Positions 52,615 to 61,292 are shown, numbered from the stretch's first letter. The stretch is DNA of 64,000 bases from Actinoallomurus purpureus (GCF_024055795.1 NZ_JAMXMY010000001.1:620001-684000), one strand, 5' to 3'. Program-made: numbers and translations. The notes: a model not told the origin generated them from the sequence alone.

Positions 52615-55039
52615 TCACTTCTCGTCGGTCGCGTCAGGGTCGCGAAGCGGACGCAGGCCGCCGGGCACGTCGGGGAGCTGGAAGGAGTACCGGCCGAGCA
52701 TGTTGATGTGGTGCCGGACGAACGGGGAGAGGCGGGCCACGTCCTCGTCACGAACGTCGAAGCCCTCCGCCCGCAGCTGGTTCACCGCGGCATCCATGTA
52801 CCGCGTGTTGAAGAGCACGAGGGCATTGAGGACCAGGCCCAGGGCGCCGATCTGGTCTTCCATGCCGTCCTGGTAGCGCTGGTAGAGCTGCCCCGAGCGG
52901 CCGTGGAAGATCTTCCGGGCGAGGGCGTGGCGGCCCTCCTGGAGGTTCGCCTGGCTCTTGATCTGGCGGCGGTAGCCGGGTTCGTCGGCCAGGCGCAGGA
53001 TGTGCAGGGTCTTGGCGATCCGCCCGTAGTGTGGGATCGCGTCGCCGAGCGGCGTGGGGCGGCCATCGCGGGACAGTATGCGGATGACGTCGTACGCGCG
53101 CACGGCGCCGGTGTGGATGGATCCGATGATCCGAAGGATGTCCTCCCAGTGCCGTTCGATCCTGGCGAGGTCGACCCGGCCGCGGGCCGCGTCCTGGAAG
53201 GCGCCGTAGTCGGCGGTGCGGTCGATGCGCCACATCTTCTGGTCAGGTAGGTCCGCCAGCTGCGGTGCGTACGCGAACCCGGCCAGGGTGAGCAGTCCGA
53301 AGACGACGTCGCTGTAAGAAGCGGTGTCGGTGACGATCATCTCGGGGCGTTTGCCCCCGTCGCGGTCGTAGAGGACGTCCAGCACGTACAGCGAGTCGCG
53401 CGGGGTGCCGGCCACGACCTTCCCGCCCAGCCCGGCGGCCTTTTCGTTGATCATGTTGAGCCAGGTGGCGCCGCCCCGGCGGCCGAAGTACTTCGGGTTC
53501 GGCCGCGCGTACACGCTCGGCACGGGTACCACGAACCGCATCCCGTCGACGGAGGCGACCAGGCCGCCGCCCCACGCCTGTGCGAGGCCGATGGACGCCT
53601 GGTGCTCGATCAGCGTGGCGTTCGCGGCCCGGTACGTCGCGAGCCGCAGATACGTCTGGTCGACGTGGGACAGCCGCCCGTACTTCAGCGCGTCGACCCC
53701 ACCGATGACCGGCGTGTAGCCGACGTTGCAGCTGTGCGCGACCAGGAGCGCGGCGATCGTCACGTGCAGGTCCTTCAGCCGCGCCTCGCCGCCGGTGACT
53801 GAGGTGAACGCCTGGTCGGCACCGGTCCACGAGAACACCTCCAGCAACACCTCCGGCAGGTCCACGCGAGGCAGCATCGCGTTCACCGCGGCCCGCAGGT
53901 CCAGCAACGAGGCCGGTTCGGGCTCCGGCTCCAGCGCGGCGATCGCGGCGGCCAGCTCGTGCCCGGGGCACGACCGCCTCGATCCGCTCCCACATCGCCT
54001 CGAAGGTCTCCACCTGTGGCCCAGTCACCTCGCCGGTGTCGGTGTCGGTGTCGGTGTCGACCAGCTCGCTCGTGGTGTCGAACACGACCTGGAACGCGGT
54101 TGCCAGCTTCGCCGAGGCCCGCTCGACCCGCGGCAGCGTCTTCATCTTCTCCTTGACCGTCTCCCGCTCCGCCTTGGCCAGCAGCTTCGTCGCGATCAGT
54201 ATCTCCAGCAGGTCCAGCGCGTCGTCCACGGCCCGGGTCGTCAGGTAGACGGTGGTGGCCAGCAGCGTCGCCAGACGGCGGGAATCGCCGTGTCGGCGCA
54301 GCAGCGACGCCTTGCCGTCCACGCCGTACCGGGACAGCTCCGCCAGCCGCCGTGGCGGGATCGCCGAGACGTCCAGGTCTCCCATCCCGAGGGCGGCTAT
54401 CTCCTCCGCCCGCTGGAGCGACCACTTCATCTGCGGGCCCGATACCCGCACCGGACCGCGCCGCAGCCGATCCAGCTCCGAGACCCGCTCTCCGGGCGGC
54501 ACGGTCAGCAGCGAGTCCAGCACCGCCCGCTGCCCGACATTCAGCAGCCCGTACAGGGTGTCCCACAGCCGCTGGTTCGCCGCCTCACGCACGGACGCGA
54601 CCAGCCGGGTCAGCGTCGTCACTCCGGGCAGCAGCACGCGGCGCTCGCGCAGCCAGCCGACCGCCGCGTCGAACAGCGCCTTCGGCCCCTCGCCCGTCGT
54701 CCAGGCCCGCGCATCCACCCACGCCCGCAACTCGGTCTCCGCCTCGGCGAACTCCCGGTACTCCAGGACCCGCCGCAGCTCCCGCACGTGCTCCAGCCGG
54801 GTGTTCTCCCGCTCGCCGTACGCCTTCAGCACCGACGCGTCCGTGATGTCGAGCTGCTCGGCGAGGTAGTCCACCACCTCCACCGGCACGTCCGTCGGGT
54901 CGTCCAGGAACACCCCGAGATACCGCGCCGTCGTCAGCTGCACCGCGAAGCCCAGGCGGTTGTGCGCCCGCCGCTTGCCCTCGATCAGCTCCCGATCCGC
55001 GTCGTCCAGGAAGAAAAACCGCTCCAGCGCGGCACATGT
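52615..55039 (-). pseudogene. tnpA: Tn3-family transposase, frameshifted and 5'-truncated
   Basis: The N-terminal part (LERFFFLDDADRELIEGKRR, then DUF4158 HNRLGFAVQL) is open from about 55039 and continues in one frame to 53970. There an extra G in CCCCGGGG (53961-53968 on the plus strand) shifts it. The remaining DDE_Tnp_Tn3 domain (residue blocks SCNVGYTPVIGG, SHVDQTYLR, TDTASYSDVVFGLLTL, and HHINMLGRYSF near the end) is read in the second frame to 52615. About 20-25 N-terminal residues are missing at the 55040 junction. A (DT)4 run encoded by GGTGTC repeats lies just before the shift. No terminal repeats were found, so the element is inactive. Confidence 0.85.
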
Positions 55040-55040
55040 C

Positions 55041-55283
55041 GCTCACGCCATCGCAGGCGGACAGACACCCGGCCTGCTGCATGCCGCCCCGTCAAGGGGG
55101 AGACAGTTCCTCAGCAACGCAGCACACGCCGCGGCAGTAACCGGCGTCCAAGCGACCTACGCCGTAGCCGGAGCCGTCGGCATCCTCGCCAGCCTGCTCG
55201 TGATCGTCCTCATGCGACCCCCCAGAACTCACGCCGCCCGCCAGGACGAGCGCCCGCCCATCCCACAGCCGACGCGGCGCTGA
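55041..55283 (+). pseudogene. DHA2-type MFS transporter, C-terminal fragment
   Basis: About 80 codons ending in a last TM helix (AVAGAVGILASLLVIVLMRPP) and a hydrophilic tail, with HAIAGGQTPGLLHAA-type loop and AAAVTGVQATYAVAG before it. This is the usual end of 14-TM MFS drug exporters. It joins the truncated tnpA at about 55040. A DHA2 N-terminal fragment survives at 47372-47716 in opposite orientation, so the two may be halves of one disrupted gene or of relatives. Confidence 0.6.
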
Positions 55284-55293
55284 CATTCCTCAG

Positions 55294-55323
55294 CCACCGC
55301 TCGGCCTTTGTGCCGAGCGGTGG
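55294..55323. terminator. Hairpin terminator after MFS fragment
   Basis: Arms CCACCGCTCGGC (55294-55305) and GCCGAGCGGTGG (55312-55323) with a CTTTGT loop, 10 bp past the stop codon. A classic intrinsic terminator position for the original MFS gene. Confidence 0.65.
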
Positions 55324-55482
55324 GTTGGGGCCGTGGTCATATCCGGCCGAGAATTCCCGCTAAGCCGTGCTCTTGGGACCTGACGTGCGGCTGCGGGGCG
55401 GATTAGGGAGGTCTTGGCGTACGTTCCGGTTCCGTCGCCTGGGCGTGTGCGGGAGTCCAGACTACCTAAAGTTCCCTATCAC

Positions 55483-55506
55483 TCCCTTAATCACATACAT
55501 TAGGGA
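55483..55506. promoter_or_regulatory. Operator overlapping the RBS of the HTH gene
   Basis: TCCCTTAAT (55483-55491) and ATTAGGGA (55499-55506) form an imperfect dyad. The right arm contains the AGGGAG ribosome binding site of the HTH gene. Further partial copies (TTCCCTAT at 55472, ATTAGGGAG near 55402) lie upstream. Suggests autorepression. Confidence 0.45.
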
Positions 55507-55509
55507 GCG

Positions 55510-55962
55510 ATGGATGACAAAATGTATTCGGTCGAGGCGGTCGCGGACCTCCTCGGACTTCATGTGCGCACGGTGCGCGGCTACATCCGGTCCGGCCGGC
55601 TCAAGGCGGTCCGGATCGGCAAGCAGTACCGCATCGCCCGTGCGGACCTGGAGGAGCTGACCGGGAAGCCGGAGTCCGCGACCGAACGACCCGCCGCCGC
55701 GCTGGTCGAGGTGTCGAGCATCGTCCAGGTCGACGACGTCGACCGGCGCACGGCGGACCGGCTGAGCACGTTGGTTCTGAGCGCCGCGCAGAGCGGCTCC
55801 GACCCCGGCCAGCCGCTGCACATCCAGGTCGTCCACGAAGAGAAACGGCGCATGAAGATCGTGATTCTGGGCGGCGCGGCGGCGACGGCCGAGGTGCTGC
55901 AACTGATCGAGGCCGTGCTCGGCGAGGGCGGCCTGCTCGGGAGGGAGGCCGATGGTGACTGA
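55510..55962 (+). CDS. Helix-turn-helix (excisionase/MerR-like) DNA-binding protein
   Basis: 150 residues. The first about 55 form an HTH_17/excisionase-type winged helix: MYSVEAVADLLGLHVRTVRGYIRSGRLKAVRIGKQYRIARADLEEL (quoted in part as VADLLGLHVRTVRGYI and KAVRIGKQYRI). The C-terminal part (SSIVQVDDVDRRTADRL, then KIVILGGAAATAEVLQLIE) looks like a small sensor domain. It overlaps the DUF4180 gene by 11 bp and so heads a three-gene operon. It is probably the operon regulator; a phage excisionase role is unlikely because no integrase is adjacent. Confidence 0.82.
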   Translation: MDDKMYSVEAVADLLGLHVRTVRGYIRSGRLKAVRIGKQYRIARADLEELTGKPESATERPAAALVEVSSIVQVDDVDRRTADRLSTLVLSAAQSGSDPGQPLHIQVVHEEKRRMKIVILGGAAATAEVLQLIEAVLGEGGLLGREADGD

Positions 55963-56332
55963 CGTGGTGCAGGAACGAGCCGGGGTTCCGGTGCTGGTGT
56001 GCGACCCGGACGGTCCGCTGATCGCCACCATGGACGACGCGCTGGATCTGATCGGCTCGAGCTGGACCGACCAAGGCGTCGAGGTGGTGGCGGTGCCCGC
56101 GGACCGCCTGGATGAACGGTTCTTCTCGCCGGGCACCCGTTTCGCGGGCGAGCTCATGCAGAAGTTCGTCAACTACCGGCTGAAGCTCGCGGTCGTCGGC
56201 GACATCTCCTCATATCTGGCGGCCAGTTCTGCTCTGCGCGGGCTCGTCCGCGAGTCGAACAGGTCCGCCCACGTGTGGTTCGTTACGGATCTCGACGCAC
56301 TCGACGCGCGACTGGCGGTGCAGGCGTCATGA
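55952..56332 (+). CDS. DUF4180 protein
   Basis: 126 residues. Diagnostic segments are VVAVPADRLDERFFSPGTRFAGELMQKFVNYRLKLAVVGDIS (seen as ADRLDERFF and LMQKFVNYRLKLAVVGD), and LVRESNRSAHVWFV. In other actinomycetes DUF4180 genes often follow an HTH_17 regulator as here. Cytosolic, function unknown. It is coupled to both neighbours (11-bp overlap upstream, ATGA overlap downstream). Confidence 0.85.
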   Translation: MVTDVVQERAGVPVLVCDPDGPLIATMDDALDLIGSSWTDQGVEVVAVPADRLDERFFSPGTRFAGELMQKFVNYRLKLAVVGDISSYLAASSALRGLVRESNRSAHVWFVTDLDALDARLAVQAS

Positions 56333-57168
56333 CCATGATCTACAAGTCCGAGGTCGGTGGACGCGAGCTCCTCGACCACTACCGGCAGGTGCTGGACGCC
56401 TGGCCGGTTCCGGCCGAGCACGTACGGGTGCCGACTCGGGAGGGCGAGACCTTCGTCCTCGTCTCCGGCCCGCAGGACGCGCCGCCCCTGGTGCTGCTGC
56501 ACGGCTCGGGCGCGAACGCGTCGATGTGGTGGGGAGATATCGCCACCTGGTCTCAGCACTTTCGCACGTACGCTGTCGACCTCGTCGGAGAGCCTGGTCT
56601 GAGCGCGCCCTCGCGTCCCGCCCTGGACTCCGACGCCGTGTCACTCTGGCTGGACGACGTACTGGAAGGGCTCGGGATCACCGACGCCGCGTTCGTCGCC
56701 ATTTCCCTCGGCGGCTGGATGGCCCTGGACTACGCCATCCGCCGTCCAGAACGAGTGACTCGCCTGGCGTTGATGTGCCCCGGCGGCGTGGGGCGGCAGA
56801 AGGTCGGCTGGATCTTCAAAGCCCTGCTGACCCGTCCGTTCCGGCGCGGCGGACTGCGCGAGTCGGTGATGGCTGTTGCAGGCCTGGACGCGGAGAAGGA
56901 CCGGCAGGCGCTCGACGCCGTCGTCCTGACGTTCACGCACTTCAACCCGCGCAGGGAAAAGCTCCCGGTGTTCCCCGACGACGCGTTGCGCGGCCTCGCC
57001 ATGCCCATACTCGTCATCGTCGGCGGCCGTGACGTCATGTTCGACTCCCGCCAGACCGCGCGGCGCGTCCGTGAGTGCGTCTCGCACTCGACCGTGAACC
57101 TGCTCCCCGAGGTCGGTCACGCCATCTTCGGCCAGGCCGAGCCGATCGCCGAGTTCCTCCGGGCCTGA
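56329..57168 (+). CDS. Alpha/beta hydrolase
   Basis: 279 residues. Oxyanion HGSGAN (about residue 58), nucleophile elbow AISLGG (Ser about 126; the first Gly of GxSxG is Ala), Asp in VIVGGRDVMFD (about 231) and His in EVGHAIFG (about 261) form the triad. The ATG overlaps the DUF4180 stop. Carboxylesterase/C-C hydrolase-like, cytosolic. A strong terminator follows at 57170, closing the operon. Confidence 0.87.
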   Translation: MTMIYKSEVGGRELLDHYRQVLDAWPVPAEHVRVPTREGETFVLVSGPQDAPPLVLLHGSGANASMWWGDIATWSQHFRTYAVDLVGEPGLSAPSRPALDSDAVSLWLDDVLEGLGITDAAFVAISLGGWMALDYAIRRPERVTRLALMCPGGVGRQKVGWIFKALLTRPFRRGGLRESVMAVAGLDAEKDRQALDAVVLTFTHFNPRREKLPVFPDDALRGLAMPILVIVGGRDVMFDSRQTARRVRECVSHSTVNLLPEVGHAIFGQAEPIAEFLRA

Positions 57169-57169
57169 C

Positions 57170-57215
57170 GTAAACCCTGTGGCACCCTCCGAGCAGAGGA
57201 CGCCACAGGGTTTAC
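57170..57215. terminator. 14-bp hairpin terminator
   Basis: Arms GTAAACCCTGTGGC (57170-57183) and GCCACAGGGTTTAC (57202-57215) pair perfectly with an 18-nt loop, starting 2 bp past the hydrolase stop codon. Confidence 0.75.
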
Positions 57216-57281
57216 CTCAACAGTTCCACCCGAACGTATTTCACGCGCCACCGTCACCGAGGCCGGCACCACCTTCATGCT

Positions 57282-57788
57282 TCACCCGTGACGCCGCGTA
57301 CGCCGCGGCCGTGATGTGACCGGTGGCACCGCTTCCGGCAGCCGATACTCACCCCGTTGGTGGTGCGTGAGCAATTGAGTGAGCAGGCGGGTCAAGGTCT
57401 GCCTGTCCTCGGCCGGAAGCGGTCCGAGTAGGTCGTCCTGCACCTTGTCAAGTGCTCGGTCCATACGTCGCAGTTGCCGCTCACCCGCCGTGTTGAGGGT
57501 CACCATGTTGCGCCTTCGGTCATCCGGGTCCGGCGTCCGCTCGACGAGACCCTGCTCGGCCAGCTCGTTGATCGCCGCCACCACGTCGCTGCGGTCCATG
57601 CTGCACCGGCGGCCAAGCTCGGCCTGACTGGCCACCCCGAACTCGTCCAGCGCGGCCAGGATCCGGTAGTGGTACCCACGCGCACCCACCCCGCCGAAGC
57701 CGTCAGACGCCAACCGGTGGGCGTGCACTGCCAGCTGGCCGAGCAGCCAACTCGGCTTCGCGGTCAGGCGTGCGGGGGTCTGTTCCAC
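57282..57788 (-). CDS. MarR family transcriptional regulator
   Basis: 168 residues from GTG 57788 (AGGGTGG upstream; GTG 57797 also possible). The winged helix reads ASQAELGRRCSMDRSDVVAAINELAEQGLVERTPDPDDRRRNMVTL. The C-terminal Arg-rich tail ends SRPRRTRRHG. Divergent, 88 bp apart, from a SnoaL-like gene. TTGGCGnnnCCAA dyads lie between them and are the expected operators. Confidence 0.87.
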   Translation of the reverse strand: MEQTPARLTAKPSWLLGQLAVHAHRLASDGFGGVGARGYHYRILAALDEFGVASQAELGRRCSMDRSDVVAAINELAEQGLVERTPDPDDRRRNMVTLNTAGERQLRRMDRALDKVQDDLLGPLPAEDRQTLTRLLTQLLTHHQRGEYRLPEAVPPVTSRPRRTRRHG

Positions 57789-57806
57789 GGCAGCCACCCT
57801 ACATCG

Positions 57807-57847
57807 TTGGCGTAACCAATGAATCTGTGTATCGTTGGCGATGCCAA
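57807..57847. promoter_or_regulatory. MarR operator pair TTGGCnnnnCCAA
   Basis: TTGGCGTAACCAA (57807-57819) and TTGGCGATGCCAA (57835-57847) are two 13-bp near-palindromes, 28 bp centre to centre. A third half-site (GCCAACG) lies near 57858. Confidence 0.6.
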
Positions 57848-57876
57848 TGTTGGAGACGCCAACGAAAGAGGATGTC

Positions 57877-58290
57877 ATGTCCACGGATACCCTGATCGCC
57901 GACCGTCTCGAGATCGCCGACCTGTTCACCCGCTTCGCGCGCCTGCTGGACGAGGAGCGGGTGAAGGATCTAGACACCGTCTTCACCGACGATGTGGCGG
58001 TGCACTCGCCGCGCGGGGGCGAACTCCGCGGCATCGACAAGGTCCTCGGCTTTATGCGACAGGCTGAGGTCGAGGGGCAGCACACCCAGCACACGACCAC
58101 TGACCTGCTGGTGGACGTCGACGGCGACCAGGCGACTGCCTCGGCGAACTCGATCGTGTACTACTACCGCGACGGCCAGGCACCCCACTTCACAGGCGGC
58201 CTGCGACAGTACTACACCGCAGTACGGACGCCGGCGGGCTGGCGAATCCGCGAGGTGCGGATCATGCCCGCCTGGACACGCGAGAACTGA
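57877..58290 (+). CDS. SnoaL-like/NTF2-fold protein
   Basis: 137 residues with the SnoaL_4 pattern: ADRLEIADLFTRFARLLDEERVKDLDTVFTDDVAVHSP (in part), a GIDKVLGFMRQ helix, then HTTTDLLVDVDGDQATA and a C-terminal strand WRIREVRIMPAWTREN. ATG 57877 follows AAGAGG. NTF2-fold members are dehydratases, isomerases or ligand carriers. The catalytic Asp/His pattern is compatible with activity, but the substrate is unknown. Controlled probably by the divergent MarR. Confidence 0.85.
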   Translation: MSTDTLIADRLEIADLFTRFARLLDEERVKDLDTVFTDDVAVHSPRGGELRGIDKVLGFMRQAEVEGQHTQHTTTDLLVDVDGDQATASANSIVYYYRDGQAPHFTGGLRQYYTAVRTPAGWRIREVRIMPAWTREN

Positions 58291-58377
58291 TCTCTCTCCG
58301 GGAAGCTGCCGACACCACGGGAGTGGGGCACGCCCCACCGGCAAGCACGTCGTCTGGGTAGCGGTCGGATGGCGCTT

Positions 58378-58405
58378 GGGGGCGTAATCGGTCAATTACG
58401 CCCCC
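58378..58405. terminator. Hairpin terminator
   Basis: Arms GGGGGCGTAAT (58378-58388) and ATTACGCCCCC (58395-58405), 6-nt loop, about 90 bp beyond the SnoaL-like gene. Confidence 0.6.
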
Positions 58406-58447
58406 GCAGCGGATGGGTACCGGAATCCATCTCGAACGGACGACCCG

Positions 58448-59029
58448 ATGACGAAGCTGTTCGTCACCATGCTGGCGGGCGTGCTGGAGTTTCAGCGGGA
58501 CATGATCTCGGAGAACACCCGCGAGGGCGTGGCCGCCGCGGCCGCGGCCGGCAAGACGCTGGGGCGACCGGCCGCCCTCGACGCGCGGGCCGCGGCGGCC
58601 GTGGTCACCGCGGCCCGCGCAGGGACCGCCATCAAGGTCCTCGCGCGGGAACACGGTGTCGACCCGCGCACCATCCGCCGGACCCTCGACGCCGCCGGTG
58701 CGCGCGAACTCTCCCACGACGTACAGCCAGACCCGCCCAAGCACGTGCCGGACAACCGGCCGACGACGCTCGACGTTCCCGGGCTGCTCGCCGAACACCT
58801 GCAGAACGCCCCGGACGACACGGTCCGCGACGCACTGCCGGATGGGTGGGTCATCCGCCGAGGGCAGGGCTACTCCCTGCGCCTCCCCGCCCCGCTCACC
58901 GTCCACCAGGCCGCACTCCAGTTGTGCGCGGCCCTTGCCGGGGACGGGGCCACCCCGGCCGGCCGCAAGGCGTACCGCACGTACGCCGACCGGGTCGAAT
59001 CCGCCATGCGGACTGGTTGTCGCCGCTGA
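58448..59029 (+). pseudogene. Serine recombinase lacking its catalytic domain
   Basis: 193 codons from ATG 58448. The first residues TKLFVTMLAGVLEFQRDMI and SENTREGVAAAAAAGK are the E-helix of a resolvase, followed by an HTH (AGTAIKVLAREHGVDPRTIRRTL). A further about 100 residues (DVPGLLAEHLQNA to the end) form an extra domain. The about 110-residue catalytic domain with the nucleophilic Ser is missing upstream. The frame is intact, so a DNA-binding protein could still be made. It is most likely a truncated gene. Confidence 0.65.
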
Positions 59030-59419
59030 CCAGGAGACACACGCCGCACTGCTGAAGATGATCAGCGATCCGATCTCATCTGGCCGGTAGACCGGTCCTC
59101 GCCGGACATCGTCGCAGGTCAGACATATATCCGAACGTACGCCAAGAGCCTCATGGGCCGAGAGCCATCAGCACTACCAGTGAGCTGCGAGAACGGACCT
59201 AGCGTACGTTTTCGTTCCGCCACACTCTGACCCCCGACGCCTTTCCATGAACGGTCATGGGCGGCGCGTCCCCGCCGCCGTGATCAAGTGTCCGCGCTCG
59301 TAGCGGCCGATCCACCGCGGGCACACTGATTTTCCGGGCCGCTGCCGCATCGGGGAAAGCGCGAGCCGGTTGCGGGTGATACCCATGTGACCGCCATCCA
59401 CGCCATGGAAAGGCACCAC
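59030..59419. other. Gap with GCGTACGTT repeats
   Basis: No gene is supported in these 390 bp. GAACGTACGCCAAG at 59133-59146 is the exact inverse of CTTGGCGTACGTTC at 55413-55426, and GCGTACGTT recurs at 59202. These short repeats border the 55.4-59.2 kb block and may be recombination or regulatory sites. The right part must hold the promoter of the sigma factor gene. Confidence 0.4.
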
Positions 59420-59977
59420 ATGACAGGGGACCCCCCGCCCGACCCGGCCGAGCGTTTCGACGAGGTCTTCGACGTCTACTTCGCCGAGATCCACCGGTAC
59501 GCGGCCAAGCGGCTCGGTCCGGACGCCGCCGCCGACGTCGCGGCGCAGACGTTCCTGGAGGCGTTCCGGCACCGTCGGCGTTACGACCCGATACGCGCGG
59601 GCGTGCGCACCTGGCTGTACGGCATCGCGACCAAGGTGATCAGCAGACACCAGCGGACCGAGACGCGCGCGCTGCGGGCACGCGCCCGCCTCGGCCCGGG
59701 CCGCCACGCCGAGGAGCACACCGAACGGGTCGATTCGCGGGTCAGCGCCGAGGGACTTCGCGGCGAGCTCGCCGGGGCGATCGCGGCGCTGCCGCGCGGG
59801 CAGCGCGACGTGCTGCTGCTCGTGGCCCTGGCCGATCTCAGCCACGACGAGGTCGCGGCGGCGCTGGGGATCTCCTATGGCACGGTCGGCTCCCGGCTGA
59901 ACCGTGCCCGAACCAAGCTGCGCAAGGCGCTGGGCGGAACCAATCCGATGCTCACTTTGGAGGAACAGCATGGATGA
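59420..59977 (+). CDS. ECF/sigma-70 family RNA polymerase sigma factor
   Basis: 185 residues from ATG 59420 (GAAAGG upstream; ATG 59405 also in frame). Region 2 (about 15-85) has DEVFDVYFAEIHRYAAKRLG, AADVAAQTFLEAFRHRRRYD and RTWLYGIATKVISRHQR. Region 4 (about 125-178) has ALPRGQRDVLLLVALADLSHDEVAAALGISYGTVGSRLNRAR. It lacks region 3, as ECF factors do. The next gene overlaps by 8 bp and encodes a membrane-anchored CU044_5270 protein, likely the partner of the sigma factor. Confidence 0.9.
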   Translation: MTGDPPPDPAERFDEVFDVYFAEIHRYAAKRLGPDAAADVAAQTFLEAFRHRRRYDPIRAGVRTWLYGIATKVISRHQRTETRALRARARLGPGRHAEEHTERVDSRVSAEGLRGELAGAIAALPRGQRDVLLLVALADLSHDEVAAALGISYGTVGSRLNRARTKLRKALGGTNPMLTLEEQHG

Positions 59978-61157
59978 GGTGCGGATGGTCCGGGACTTCT
60001 ATCCCGAGCCCGCCCCGCCCACCGCCCGGGAGGTCGCCCGGGCGAAGGCACTGCTGAACAAGCCGCCGCGCCGTTCACTGCCCCGGCTGCGGTGGGGGCT
60101 GGGCGGCGTGGTCGCGGCGGGCGCGGCGGCGACCGTGGCGATCACGCTCGTCGGGGGGAACACCTCCGGCGGGGGGAACACGCCCACGCCGCTGCGCACG
60201 GTGAACCTGGGCCCCAAGGGGGCGATCCTCGCGGCGGCGGAGAAGGCCGAACAACAGCCGACCGGCAACTACTGGTACACCGACATCGTCGCAGGCCAGT
60301 CCTACATCATGCGCCCGAAGACCGGGACCTACGCGATCACCGGTGCGGCCGACGAGTCGTTCCACTGGACCGGCGCGAAGCCCGGCATGGGGGAGGTGTA
60401 CCACGGCCGCGACCTGCCGGCCCACCCGCTGACCAAGCAGGACGCGGCGCTGTGGCGCAAGGCCGGGTCGCCGTCGAGCTTCCGCGTCTGGTCGAACGAC
60501 CACTACTACACCTATGCCGCCAAGGGAACGAAGTGGAGCGCGAACGGTCCGGAACGCGGCATCGACCCGCGTGGCGGCGGGGACTTCCTGGGCAAGTCGG
60601 TAAAGGACCTGCAGAACCTGCCGACCGACCACGCCAAGCTCGCCGCGATGTTCCTGAGCGAAACGGAGATGAGTAAGGCGCTGGGCCAAGCGGGGAAGAA
60701 GCTGTCGCCCGAAATGGAACAACGCCTCCGGCAGGCCGAGCCCTACTTGAAGATCTCAAGGGTGGCGGGGATCCTGGGGCAATCCCCGGTCCCGCCGAAG
60801 GTACGGGCCGGCCTGATGCGGGCGCTGGCCACCCAGCCGGGCATCCACGCCATCGGCCGCGACACCGACCCGCTGGGCCGCCCGGGCGTCGCACTGGCCT
60901 CCGACGAACGCACCGTGACGGTCACCGGCGAGTACGGCGGGCCAAAGGCCGAACAGGGGACCTACCGCTACCGCGCAGTGATCATCTTCGATGAACGAAC
61001 CGGCGCGGTGCTGTCCCGGCAGAACGAGCTGACCAGGCCCGGCGGCCCGTACGCGGAGATGAAGCCTGGCTTCATCATCGAGTACCAGGCCGTCCGCTCG
61101 ACGAACTGGACCGGCACCAAGCCGAAGCCCTCGGCCGAACTACCCTCCTTCGGCTAA
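59970..61157 (+). CDS. CU044_5270 family protein (putative sigma-linked membrane protein)
   Basis: 395 residues. ATG after GGAGG. Cytoplasmic N-terminus (1-40), one TM helix (about 42-62, GGVVAAGAAATVAITLV), then a large exported domain beginning with NYWYTDIVAGQSYIM and containing YTGEYG-type beta strands. This layout, always coupled to an ECF sigma gene in actinomycetes, suggests a membrane sensor or anti-sigma-like role (inference). There is no zinc-binding HxxxCxxC anti-sigma motif. It overlaps the sigma gene by 8 bp. Confidence 0.85.
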   Translation: MDEVRMVRDFYPEPAPPTAREVARAKALLNKPPRRSLPRLRWGLGGVVAAGAAATVAITLVGGNTSGGGNTPTPLRTVNLGPKGAILAAAEKAEQQPTGNYWYTDIVAGQSYIMRPKTGTYAITGAADESFHWTGAKPGMGEVYHGRDLPAHPLTKQDAALWRKAGSPSSFRVWSNDHYYTYAAKGTKWSANGPERGIDPRGGGDFLGKSVKDLQNLPTDHAKLAAMFLSETEMSKALGQAGKKLSPEMEQRLRQAEPYLKISRVAGILGQSPVPPKVRAGLMRALATQPGIHAIGRDTDPLGRPGVALASDERTVTVTGEYGGPKAEQGTYRYRAVIIFDERTGAVLSRQNELTRPGGPYAEMKPGFIIEYQAVRSTNWTGTKPKPSAELPSFG

Positions 61158-61261
61158 CCCTTCGGCCGCTCCATCAGCCGGGTCTCGACGCCGTCCAGGA
61201 CGGCCTCCAGGCCCACGGTGGAAGGGCCATCCAGTGCCTCGTCGCTCTCGTTCGCCCAGAC
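61154..61261 (-). pseudogene. Possible regulator C-terminal tail
   Basis: A short minus-strand frame reading STVGLEAVLDGVETRLMERPK, preceded by VWANESDEALDG, resembles the last helix of TetR-type regulators (GLDxLLDGLExxL). It lies 30 bp past the MFS gene and has no N-terminal part. Tentative. Confidence 0.2.
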
Positions 61262-61292
61262 CTGGCGGGCGGGGGTGGCGAGGCGCGGCCGT

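Noticed and set aside
54030-54058. GGTGTC tandem repeat as a regulatory microsatellite
   Set aside because: It lies inside the tnpA coding region and simply encodes an Asp-Thr repeat.
55510-55962. Phage excisionase
   Set aside because: The HTH_17 fold is shared with excisionases, but the operon context with DUF4180 and a hydrolase and the lack of a neighbouring integrase argue for a regulator.
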